Assembly: GCF_900104385.1 (NCBI RefSeq)
Contig: NZ_FNJA01000006.1
Location: 1 to 64,000, forward strand
Source of the DNA: Rhodoferax sp. OV413
GTDB taxonomy: Bacteria > Pseudomonadota > Gammaproteobacteria > Burkholderiales > Burkholderiaceae_C
Length of the DNA stretch: 64,000 nt
Direction: 5' to 3'
In this document: one piece after another, positions 51,529 to 59,862 of the stretch
How positions within the stretch are numbered: the first letter of the stretch is position 1
Layout: every line of letters starts with the position of its first letter
Notes under the pieces: model-generated
The model's input: only the letters and a program-made list of their open reading frames with translations
Told to the model about the DNA's origin: nothing
The model's database searches: none
Translations under genes and position numbers: made by a program

Positions 51529-54450
51529 ATGGATGGGAATGCCGTGTCCGTTAATTTGCCCCTTGATACCTATCGTTTCTTGCTGGAGCAGGTGCAGGCT
51601 GCGATTTTCGTCGTGCAAGAACATTGCCTGGTTTACGTCAATCCGAACTTGAAGCAATTGTTCGGCTACCTGCCGGAAGACGACCTTTATGGCATGGAGG
51701 CGGCGGAACTCACGGCTCCTGATTACCGCGACTATGTGCGTCAACAGGTTCAGGCGCGGGTGGAAGGTGTGCCAGGGCATGTGTATGAAATCGAATGCAT
51801 ACGCAAAGATGGCACGCAGTTTTCTGCGCAGGTTCGGGGTGTTCGCATTGAGCTTCCCAATGGCGTGGCCGATCTGGTCACCTTGCATGACGTCAGTGAC
51901 ATCAAGCGCGCGACCCGAATGGCCCAGTCGCGGGCCCAACTGTTGAACAACGCAGAAGAACTGGCCCGTATCGGGTCGGCAGAAATGGATCTGGCGACCG
52001 GAGCCATGACTTTGTCGTCCGGCATGTTCAATATCTTTGGCGAAACCCCCAGCGATGCGACCGTGACGCGGGAATGGCTGCTGTCCCGCGTGCCGGTGGC
52101 CGATAGGCCCTATGTGCAGGCCATCAGCGAAGGTGTGTCGCCCGGGGAGATTCTGGAGTTCCAGCACCGCATCATGCATACCGATGGCAGCTTGCGCACG
52201 GTGCTGCACCGGGGCCTGGCCGAGGCGGATGCCCAGGGCCAGGTCGTGCGCTCGGTCACCATCCTGCAGGACATCACGGAACAACGTGCAGCCGAGCAAC
52301 GCCTGGATACTTTGGCCAACACCGATGAAATCACCGGGCTGCGCAACCGCAATGCGCTGAGCGAAAAGTTGGATACCGTGTTGCGCGAAGCCCAACGCAA
52401 GGAAGTCCAGGTGGCCGTTATCGGCATACAGATCGGCCAATTGAAGCTGGTCAGCGAATCCTTGGGCAAGGTGGGCGGGAATCTTCTATTGGCGGCCGTG
52501 GCCGGTCGCTTGCAGGAGAGCCTGGATAGCAATGACATGCTGGCGCATTTCGGCAACGGCGAATTCACGGTGCTGTTGGCACGCGACGAGCCCATGGACG
52601 AGGCACTGGCGCGGCAGCTCGCGGCGGCATGGATGGACGCGCTGGGTGTGCCCTTGATGGTGGGCGATAACGAGATCAAGGTGACCTGCGGCATGGGGAT
52701 CGCGCTGTTCCCCCAGCATGGGCAGGAGCCCGAAGAGTTGCTCCACCATGTCCAGGCCGCGACCTACCATGCAGACGCGCTGGGCAGCAACCAGATCTGT
52801 GTTTTCAGTGTCGACATGCAGTCCAAAGCTGTGACCCGGCTGGCGCTGGAATCCGGCCTACGGCGCGCCCTGGAGCGCAATGAATTCGAGCTGTATTACC
52901 AGCCCAAGCTGGACCTGGTGAGTGGTGCGGTGGTGGGCGCCGAGGCCTTGCTGCAATGGCATGCGTCAGGGCAGCCGCTGGGTGCGCGTACCGCCTTCCT
53001 GGACGTGGCAGAGGAAACCGGCTTGATCGTGCCCATAGGCGAGTGGGTGCTGCGCAGCCTGTGCGAACAGTCGCTGGCCTGGCAGCGGCTAGGCCTGGCA
53101 CCGGGCCGGGTGGCGATGAACCTGTCGGCCCGGCAGCTGCTGCAGCCTGACATCGTCCAGCGTATCCAGACGATCCTGGCGGAAACCGGGCTGGAGTCGC
53201 GCTACCTGGGCCTGGAGATCACCGAGGGCGTGCTGCTGGGTGAGCGCGCCCATGTGACGCGGGTCCTCGGCGAGCTGAAGGCCATGGGCATCGAGATCTC
53301 GCTGGAGGACTTTGGTACCGGCTACTCCAACCTGAGTTATCTGCGGACCCTGCCGATCGACGTGGTCAAGGTGGACCGCTCGTTTGTGCACGATGTGACG
53401 GCGGCATCGCAGGACGTTTCCATCACCCGGGCCATCATCACCATGGCCCACAGCCTGCAGATGAAGGTGCTGGCCGAAGGCGTGGAGACCGAGGGTCAGC
53501 TGGCGCTGCTGATCGCCAACCACTGCGACCAGATGCAAGGGCATTATTTCAGCACCTCCATCCCGGCGGACGCGATGGCCGAGGTGTTGCGCCAAGGCCG
53601 GCAGCTGCCCGAGCATCTGCTGCTGCGGCGCACCCACCAGCGCACCTTGCTGCTGGTGGACGACGAGGACAACATCGTGGCCTCGCTCAAGCGCCTGCTG
53701 CGCCGCGACGGCTACAACGTGGTAACTGCCAACAGCGGCGCCCAAGGCTTGCAGCGCCTGGCCGAGCATGCGGTGGATGTGATCGTTTCCGATCAGCGCA
53801 TGCCCGGCATGACCGGGGTGGAGTTTCTGCGCCGGGCCAAGGAGCTGTACCCCGAAACTGTGCGCATGGTCTTGTCGGGTTATACCGAGCTGCAGTCCAT
53901 CACCGATGCCATCAACGAAGGCGCGATCTACAAATTCTTGACCAAGCCCTGGGACGATGAGCGTCTGCGCGGGCATATTGCGGAGGCTTTCTCGCACAAG
54001 GAAATGGCCGACGAGAACAGCCGGCTGGGCCGCGCGGTGATCGTGGCCAACCAGGAGCTGAGTGCGGTGAACGAGCGCCTGCAAACCCTGCTGGCCGAGC
54101 AGCGCGAGCAGATCAGCCGGGAGTCCAACAGCCTGGTGGTGGCGCGCGAGGTGCTGGACCTGATCCCAACAGCCATCGTCGGCCTGGACCTGGCAGGCAT
54201 GGTGGCTTTTGTGAATGCCGACGCAGAGGCCTTGTTTGGCAGTGCGGCGCTGCTGCTGGGGCGTGATGCCGATGAAGTGCTGTCCCCTGCGCTGCTGCAG
54301 GTCTGGCGCCAGGCGGATGGCACTTACTACGACCTGCAGTTTGCTGCGCAGGCCTACCGCGTGGTCTGCCGCGTGATCGGCGAGGAGTCCCATTCCCGGG
54401 GCAAGTTGCTGGTGTTGACTCCTGCAGGCCCCGGCCTGTCTGTGGTGTAG
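51529..54450 (+). CDS. PAS-GGDEF(degenerate)-EAL-REC-PAS signalling protein
   Basis: 973 residues. Two PAS units (about 10-260), a GGDEF domain whose active site reads HFGNGEF (about 342), so no cyclase activity is expected, then an EAL domain (about 440-680) with GAEALLQW, EITEG, EDFGTGYSN and AEGVETE, probably an active phosphodiesterase. A receiver domain follows (about 705-830; VDDEDN, VSDQRMPG, KFLTKPWDD) and a final PAS. The degenerate GGDEF may bind GTP and regulate EAL. The start is uncertain (ATG 51529 or GTG 51544). It leads a run of signalling genes. Confidence 0.87.
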   Translation: MDGNAVSVNLPLDTYRFLLEQVQAAIFVVQEHCLVYVNPNLKQLFGYLPEDDLYGMEAAELTAPDYRDYVRQQVQARVEGVPGHVYEIECIRKDGTQFSAQVRGVRIELPNGVADLVTLHDVSDIKRATRMAQSRAQLLNNAEELARIGSAEMDLATGAMTLSSGMFNIFGETPSDATVTREWLLSRVPVADRPYVQAISEGVSPGEILEFQHRIMHTDGSLRTVLHRGLAEADAQGQVVRSVTILQDITEQRAAEQRLDTLANTDEITGLRNRNALSEKLDTVLREAQRKEVQVAVIGIQIGQLKLVSESLGKVGGNLLLAAVAGRLQESLDSNDMLAHFGNGEFTVLLARDEPMDEALARQLAAAWMDALGVPLMVGDNEIKVTCGMGIALFPQHGQEPEELLHHVQAATYHADALGSNQICVFSVDMQSKAVTRLALESGLRRALERNEFELYYQPKLDLVSGAVVGAEALLQWHASGQPLGARTAFLDVAEETGLIVPIGEWVLRSLCEQSLAWQRLGLAPGRVAMNLSARQLLQPDIVQRIQTILAETGLESRYLGLEITEGVLLGERAHVTRVLGELKAMGIEISLEDFGTGYSNLSYLRTLPIDVVKVDRSFVHDVTAASQDVSITRAIITMAHSLQMKVLAEGVETEGQLALLIANHCDQMQGHYFSTSIPADAMAEVLRQGRQLPEHLLLRRTHQRTLLLVDDEDNIVASLKRLLRRDGYNVVTANSGAQGLQRLAEHAVDVIVSDQRMPGMTGVEFLRRAKELYPETVRMVLSGYTELQSITDAINEGAIYKFLTKPWDDERLRGHIAEAFSHKEMADENSRLGRAVIVANQELSAVNERLQTLLAEQREQISRESNSLVVAREVLDLIPTAIVGLDLAGMVAFVNADAEALFGSAALLLGRDADEVLSPALLQVWRQADGTYYDLQFAAQAYRVVCRVIGEESHSRGKLLVLTPAGPGLSVV

Positions 54451-54453
54451 GCC

Positions 54454-54768
54454 ATGCATAAAACCACGGTTGCCATCGAGGACGTGCTGGATGCAGCGGT
54501 GCTGGCCGAGCCGGTGCTGGACGTGCACCAGCAGGTGCTGCTGTCTGCGGGTACGCTGCTCACGCCGGCCAGGCTGGACAGCCTGCGGCAACGGGGTGTT
54601 ACCAGCCTGGTGGTTGTGGCCGCCGCGCCGGATGCCTCGGAGTTGTTGGCGCAGCAAGCGCACACCGACGAGCGTTTGCAATACCTGTTTCGGCATGCGC
54701 TGCAAGCCGGCCAGGTCAACCCCTTGCTGCATATGGTGGCACGCTATCGGCAGGGAGCTAGCCCATGA
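54454..54768 (+). CDS. Small protein resembling the N-terminal part of HD-GYP regulators
   Basis: 104 residues, soluble. The stretch LAEPVLDVHQQVLLSAGTLLTPARLDSLRQRGV resembles the domain that precedes HD-GYP in many phosphodiesterases (set point, then Gly-rich turn, helix). Here it stands alone. It follows the sensory gene by 3 bp and overlaps the HDOD gene by 4 bp, so it is translated with them; it may be an interaction module. Confidence 0.6.
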   Translation: MHKTTVAIEDVLDAAVLAEPVLDVHQQVLLSAGTLLTPARLDSLRQRGVTSLVVVAAAPDASELLAQQAHTDERLQYLFRHALQAGQVNPLLHMVARYRQGASP

Positions 54769-55607
54769 CCAGCTTGTCTACCCAGGAGATTCTGCGCAGC
54801 GCGCGCGATCTGCCGGCCTTACCGGCGATCGTGATGGAGCTGATCCAGTGCATGGGCGATCCGCATGCCAATATGGAGCAGCTGGCGGTGAAGATTTCGC
54901 ACGACCAGGCCTTGGCGTCCAAGACCTTGCGGCTGGCCAATTCCTCGTTTTACGGCTTGTCGCGCCAGGTGACTTCGATTGCCGAAGCGACCACGATTCT
55001 CGGGCTGCGCACCTTGCGCAGCATCGCCACGGCCGCCGGCCTGGTGGGCGGCTTTCCGCGGCCGGAGGGATCGAGTTTTGACTTCGCCGCGTTCTGGCGC
55101 CATTCCATCGGTACCGCCTTGTGCGCCCGCTCTGTAGCGCAGGCGGCGCGGCTGGACGAGGACGCCGCGTTTACCTTGGGCCTGCTGCACGACATCGGGC
55201 GGCTGGTGCTGGCCACGCACTACAGCGCCCAATACGGTGCGGCCATGGCCTACCGGCGCGAGCAGGACTGCCTGAACCTGGCGGCCGAGCAGCACATTCT
55301 GGGTACCGACCACACCGTGGTCGGCGGGCTGATTGCCGAGCACTGGAACTTTTCGCCGACCATCGTGGCCGCGATCGTCGGGCACCACCACCCACCCGAG
55401 ACGCCGGAGAAAAGCCTGACCGATGTGGTCCACGTGGCCGACAACATCGCGCATGCGATGGACTTGTCGCACCAGGACGGCGACATGGTGCCGGCGCTGT
55501 CCCTGCCGGCCTGGTCCCGGCTGGGGCTGGGCGAAAGTGCTTATGCCCAGGTGTTCCATGCCACCGAGCAGCAGTACGAGTCCGTCTGCCAGATCCTTTT
55601 AACGTAG
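54765..55607 (+). CDS. HDOD-domain protein
   Basis: 280 residues. HDOD (about 15-215): LPALPAIVMELIQCMGDPHANMEQLAVKIS, SSFYGLSRQVTSI and GLLHDIGRLVLATHY. The HD pair survives, while true HD-GYP motifs are lacking; HDOD proteins are non-enzymatic signalling scaffolds in c-di-GMP and stress circuits. Overlaps its upstream neighbour (ATGA) and is followed 10 bp on by the histidine kinase. Confidence 0.85.
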   Translation: MTSLSTQEILRSARDLPALPAIVMELIQCMGDPHANMEQLAVKISHDQALASKTLRLANSSFYGLSRQVTSIAEATTILGLRTLRSIATAAGLVGGFPRPEGSSFDFAAFWRHSIGTALCARSVAQAARLDEDAAFTLGLLHDIGRLVLATHYSAQYGAAMAYRREQDCLNLAAEQHILGTDHTVVGGLIAEHWNFSPTIVAAIVGHHHPPETPEKSLTDVVHVADNIAHAMDLSHQDGDMVPALSLPAWSRLGLGESAYAQVFHATEQQYESVCQILLT

Positions 55608-55617
55608 GAGCCATGCC

Positions 55618-56556
55618 TTGAACACGACAAGCAATCCCGCTGCATCCACCGCACCGGATGTGGGCGAAAGCCTCACCGGCGACCAGGTGAAGGAGCTGCT
55701 GCGTGCCAACGAGGAGCTGAAGCAGCTCAACGCACGGCTCTCGGATGCCCAAGACAAGCTGATGCAGTCCGAAAAACTGGCCTCCATCGGCCAGTTGGCG
55801 GCGGGCGTGGCGCACGAGATCAACAACCCCATCGGCTTCATCTTCTCCAACTTCGGCACGCTGGAGCGCTACCTTGACGACCTGTTCCAGATGCTGTCGG
55901 CCTACGAGCAGGCCGAACCCGCGCTGGCTGGCACCCCGGTAGGCGCACAGCTCAAAGCCCTGCGCGAGAAAGTGGAGCTGGATTTCCTGAAGGAAGACAT
56001 CCCCTCGCTGATGAACGAGTCCAAGGACGGCATCACCCGGGTGCGCAACATCGTGCAGAACCTGAAGGACTTCTCGCGCGTGGACACCTCGCAGGAATGG
56101 GTGTCGGCCGACCTGCACCACGGCATTTCGTCCACCCTGAACATCGTCAACAACGAGATCAAGTACAAGGCCGACGTGGTGAAAGAGTTTGGCGAAATCC
56201 CGGACATCGAATGCCTGCCGTCCGAACTCAACCAGGTGTTCATGAACCTGCTGGTCAACGCAGCCCATTCCATCCAGGCCGAGCGGGGCCTGATCACCAT
56301 CCGCACCGGCACCGAAGGCGATACGGTATGGGTTGATGTAGAAGACAACGGCGGCGGTATCGCCAAAGAGAACCTGGGCCGGATTTTTGACCCCTTCTTC
56401 ACCACCAAGGCGGTGGGCAAGGGCACGGGCCTGGGCTTGTCGCTGTCGTATGGCATCGTCAAAAAGCATTTTGGCCAGATCGATGTGTTCAGCGAAGTCG
56501 GTGTGGGCACCCGTTTCCGGGTGAGCCTGCCGGTGCAACACCCCAAAGAGGACTGA
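55618..56556 (+). CDS. Soluble histidine kinase without a sensor domain
   Basis: 312 residues. An N-terminal coiled coil (about 20-55), then HisKA with the phosphorylated His at about residue 66 (AAGVAHEINNP), N-box NQVFMNLLVNAAHSI, G1 DNGGGI and G2 GKGTGLGLSLSYGIV. No sensor or membrane domain, so input must come from a partner, perhaps the PAS or HDOD proteins. TTG 55618 is used as start: AGGAG lies 8 bp upstream, and the nearby ATG is out of frame. Confidence 0.88.
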   Translation: MNTTSNPAASTAPDVGESLTGDQVKELLRANEELKQLNARLSDAQDKLMQSEKLASIGQLAAGVAHEINNPIGFIFSNFGTLERYLDDLFQMLSAYEQAEPALAGTPVGAQLKALREKVELDFLKEDIPSLMNESKDGITRVRNIVQNLKDFSRVDTSQEWVSADLHHGISSTLNIVNNEIKYKADVVKEFGEIPDIECLPSELNQVFMNLLVNAAHSIQAERGLITIRTGTEGDTVWVDVEDNGGGIAKENLGRIFDPFFTTKAVGKGTGLGLSLSYGIVKKHFGQIDVFSEVGVGTRFRVSLPVQHPKED

Positions 56557-56559
56557 GCC

Positions 56560-57909
56560 GTGGCATCTATGTTGGACAGCGAAGTACCTGCACCCTTGGC
56601 CGATGGCCTGGCTGCCGAGCCGCCGGCCGCCCACGTATACCGCGTCATGTGCGTGGACGACGAGCCGAACATCGTGGCCGCCTTGCGCCGCTTGTTCCGG
56701 GGTACCGGCTACAGCGTGGTCACCGCCACCAGCGGCGCTGAGGCCCTGGAGCTGATGGCGCAGCAGCCGGTGGATCTGCTGATCTCGGACATGCGCATGC
56801 CCGGCATGGACGGCGCCCAGCTGCTGGAGCAGGTGCGCTCGCGCTGGCCCGACACGGTGCGGGTGCTGCTCACCGGCTATGCCGACATCAAGTCGACGAT
56901 TGCCGCCATCAACAGCGGCGAGGTGTACCGCTACATCACCAAACCCTGGGACGACGCCGAGATTCTGGGTACCGCCCGGCAGGTTTTCGAGCGCCAGGCC
57001 CTGGAGCGCGAGAAGCACCGCTTGGAGGCCTTGCTCCAGGTCAAGAACGCCGAGCTGCTGGCGCTCAATAGCAGCCTGGAAGAGAAAGTGCAGGCCCGTA
57101 CCAGCGAGCTGTCGCTGCTGACGCAAAAGTTGAAGAAGAACTACCTGACCTCGATCAAGGTCTTCTCCAACCTGATGGAGTGGCGCGGCGGCAGTTTGTC
57201 GGGCCACGCGCGGCGGGTGGTGGATCTCACGCGCCGCACCGGGCGCTCCATGGGCCTGGTCGAGGCAGAGCAGCAAGACCTCTTCATTGCCAGCCTGATG
57301 CACGACATCGGCCAGATCAGTTTGTCCGACCACATCCTCGCGCGGCCGGTAGGCCGGCTGACCGAGGACGAGCTGGTGCTGTACCGCAAGCATCCGGTGC
57401 TGGGCGAGCAGGCATTGATGCCGCTGGAGGACATGCAAGGTGTGGCGGCCCTGATCCGCTCGCACCATGAACGCCACGATGGCCATGGCTACCCGGACGG
57501 CCTGGTGGGCGATGCCATCCCTGTGGGCGCGCGGATTCTGGCTGTGGCTGACACCTATGACGACTTGCTGCATGGGCATCTGAGTTCCGGCAATCTGGGC
57601 GCCGCCGATGCGCGGGCCATGATTGCGCGCGGGCGCGGCACGCAGTTCCACCCCGAGGTGGTGGATGTTTTCTTGCAGGTGCTGCTCGAAGCCGCCGTCG
57701 CGGTAGAGGCCCCGTCGGTGATGACCGACATCAAGGACCTGCGCTCCGGCATGGCGCTGGCCACCGACCTGGTGTCCGCCGAAGGGGTGGTGCTGCTGGC
57801 GGCCGACCATGTGCTGTCGGCCGACCTGATCCGGCGCATACAGCTGCGCGAGGGCCGCGAGGGCATGCCCTTGAAGCTACCGATCAAAAAATCGTCTTGG
57901 AGGCCATGA
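56560..57909 (+). CDS. RpfG-like response regulator (REC-HD-GYP)
   Basis: 449 residues. A receiver domain (about 25-145; VDDEPNIV, SDMRMPGMDG, YITKPWDDAEI), a coiled coil and a HD-GYP domain (about 195-385) with LMHDIGQ, SHHERHDGHGYPDG and AVADTYDD. Such enzymes degrade c-di-GMP and respond to a kinase, here presumably the adjacent one. GTG 56560 is the likely start (ATG 56569 alternative). The stop overlaps the next start. Confidence 0.88.
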   Translation: MASMLDSEVPAPLADGLAAEPPAAHVYRVMCVDDEPNIVAALRRLFRGTGYSVVTATSGAEALELMAQQPVDLLISDMRMPGMDGAQLLEQVRSRWPDTVRVLLTGYADIKSTIAAINSGEVYRYITKPWDDAEILGTARQVFERQALEREKHRLEALLQVKNAELLALNSSLEEKVQARTSELSLLTQKLKKNYLTSIKVFSNLMEWRGGSLSGHARRVVDLTRRTGRSMGLVEAEQQDLFIASLMHDIGQISLSDHILARPVGRLTEDELVLYRKHPVLGEQALMPLEDMQGVAALIRSHHERHDGHGYPDGLVGDAIPVGARILAVADTYDDLLHGHLSSGNLGAADARAMIARGRGTQFHPEVVDVFLQVLLEAAVAVEAPSVMTDIKDLRSGMALATDLVSAEGVVLLAADHVLSADLIRRIQLREGREGMPLKLPIKKSSWRP

Positions 57910-58451
57910 TGCAACGTATCTTGCTGCTGGATGATGAGGACCATGTGCTGTCGGCGCTCAAGCGCGTGCTGCGCTCGAGTTTTGGGGCTGCGTTGGTGGT
58001 CGAAACCACCGTTGACCCTGAGGTCGCGCTGGCCCGGCTCAAGCAGGTGCCGTTTGACGTGGTGGTTTCCGACTACCGCATGCCTTTGATCACCGGCACC
58101 GAGTTTCTGGGTCTGGTGCGCTACATCCAGCCGCAGGCCGTGCGGATGATTCTCAGCGCCACCTCGGATTTCGAAACCCTGATGCGGGCCGTCAACGATG
58201 TGGAAATCTTTCGCTACGTCATGAAGCCCTGGGACGAGAAGGATTTCACCGACCACATCCGCCAGGCGTTGGAACGCGCTGCCCATCTGCGGCACCAGAG
58301 CGAGATGGCCGATGTCGGGCGGCAGCAGTTTGGCAGTGTGACCGCGGCCGAGCTGGAGGCGCGCCGCCTGGAAGCCATGGAGCCCGGCATCACCCGGGTG
58401 GCCTGGGGGCCGGACGGCGAGGTGCTGGAGCCGCCGCCGGACAAGTCCTGA
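57909..58451 (+). CDS. Stand-alone receiver-domain protein
   Basis: 180 residues. Receiver fold with LLDDEDHVLSALKRVLR, phospho-Asp in VVSDYRMP and the YVMKPWDEKDF switch region, the same subgroup as the receivers in the two previous large proteins. A C-terminal helix of about 50 residues has no output domain. ATG 57909 is chosen for GGAGG five bases upstream; ATG 57906 and TTG 57897 are alternatives. Ends 7 bp from a convergent HD-GYP gene. Confidence 0.82.
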   Translation: MQRILLLDDEDHVLSALKRVLRSSFGAALVVETTVDPEVALARLKQVPFDVVVSDYRMPLITGTEFLGLVRYIQPQAVRMILSATSDFETLMRAVNDVEIFRYVMKPWDEKDFTDHIRQALERAAHLRHQSEMADVGRQQFGSVTAAELEARRLEAMEPGITRVAWGPDGEVLEPPPDKS

Positions 58452-58458
58452 GCGTGCG

Positions 58459-59694
58459 TCAGGCGAGCGGCGCCATGCCCGACCATAGCTCGTTCAGGTC
58501 CGGGAAGCGCCAGGTTTCCGGGTCTTCGCGCCCTATGATCTTCTCCTTGCAGCCCGTGGCAGCCAGGTCGATCACCTGGGGTGGGATGCGCATGTCGGCT
58601 TTGGTCGAGAAAAACACCTTGACCAGGGGCTTGAGCAGGGTGGCGGCATTCTGCTCGACGACCACGCCAATGCGCCCCGACGTCAGCCGCACCAGCGAAC
58701 CCGTGGGGTAGATGCCCAGGCTTTTCACAAAGGCCTGGAACACCTGGGCGTCCAGATGGCCGTTGGTCCATTCGGCCATGCGCTTCAGGGATTCGGCCGG
58801 GTCCCAGCCCTTCTTATACGGCCGGTTGGAGGTGATGGCGTCGTAGACATCGCAGACCGCGCCCATCTTGGCGTAGAGGCTGATTTCTTCGTCTTTTTGC
58901 CGCTGCGGGTAGCCGGTGCCATCGGTTTTCTCGTGGTGGTGCAGCACCACGTCCAGCACGATGGGGTCCAGCACCTGGCCTTCGACCAGCAGCTTGTGGC
59001 CTTGCGCGGGGTGTGACTGGATGATGGCAAATTCAGCATCGGTCAGCTTGCCGGGCTTGTTCAGCACCTCCATGGGCATCATGGCCTTGCCCAGGTCGTG
59101 CAGCAGGCCGGCCAGCCCCATGGAGCGGGTCTGGGCCTCGTCCAGCTCGAGGCGGCGCGCCAGCGCCACCATCAGTGCGCATACCGCCACCGAATGCATG
59201 TAGGTGTAGTCGTCGGCGGTCTTGAGGCGGGCCAGGTTGATCATGGCTTCGTGGTTGCGCAGCATCGAATCCGAGATCTCCTGCACCATGTGCGAGGCCA
59301 GCTCGGTATCCACGGTCTTGCCCATGCGCGCTTCCTGCAGCATGGTCATGATCGCCCGCTTGGACTTGACGCAAATCTCCGCGGCGCGCTTGTATTCGGC
59401 TGCCAGCGAGGTGGGTTGGGTGTCGGAGGGCACGGCCTCGGCGGCGTGCACTTCCTGCTGCACGGCGGCCAGCGACTCGGTTTGTGCCAGGGCCGGGGTG
59501 TCGGCAGCCAGGTCCTTGCCCTTGCTGGTGTCGATCCAGACCTCCTGGATGCTGCTGGCCAGAATCAGCGCTATGTCCTGGGGGTCGGTCAGCACAAAGT
59601 GGTTGCGCCAGAACGGGTGCTCCATCCAGGGGCCGCAAAAACCGTCGATATGCATGCCCAAAGTGAGCTGTTGAACGTGGATTCGTTTAAGCAT
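58459..59694 (-). CDS. DUF3391/HD-GYP phosphodiesterase, paralogue A
   Basis: 411 residues. An N-terminal DUF3391 domain (RIHVQQLTLGMHIDGFCGPW ... VWIDTSKG), a variable linker and a HD-GYP domain with GLLHDLGK, HHEKTDGTGYP and AVCDVYDAIT, followed by a short C-terminal domain (LVRLTSGRIGVV). Predicted c-di-GMP phosphodiesterase. ATG 59694 is chosen. Paralogue B at 62-63.2 kb is alike along its whole length; recG lies between them. Confidence 0.9.
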   Translation of the reverse strand: MLKRIHVQQLTLGMHIDGFCGPWMEHPFWRNHFVLTDPQDIALILASSIQEVWIDTSKGKDLAADTPALAQTESLAAVQQEVHAAEAVPSDTQPTSLAAEYKRAAEICVKSKRAIMTMLQEARMGKTVDTELASHMVQEISDSMLRNHEAMINLARLKTADDYTYMHSVAVCALMVALARRLELDEAQTRSMGLAGLLHDLGKAMMPMEVLNKPGKLTDAEFAIIQSHPAQGHKLLVEGQVLDPIVLDVVLHHHEKTDGTGYPQRQKDEEISLYAKMGAVCDVYDAITSNRPYKKGWDPAESLKRMAEWTNGHLDAQVFQAFVKSLGIYPTGSLVRLTSGRIGVVVEQNAATLLKPLVKVFFSTKADMRIPPQVIDLAATGCKEKIIGREDPETWRFPDLNELWSGMAPLA

Positions 59695-59862
59695 GTTGCG
59701 CTGCGTTAAATAGAGCAAGCCTGGGCGGGCCAAATGCACGTTAGTACAAGTTTTTACATAGTATGACGTAGGAAGCCGCGTTTACCGCCGCTAAATGTGG
59801 CGAATCAGGGGGCTTTCTGCCCCGTGCTGGCGGATCGGCACAACAAGGCAAAATCCGCCCCC

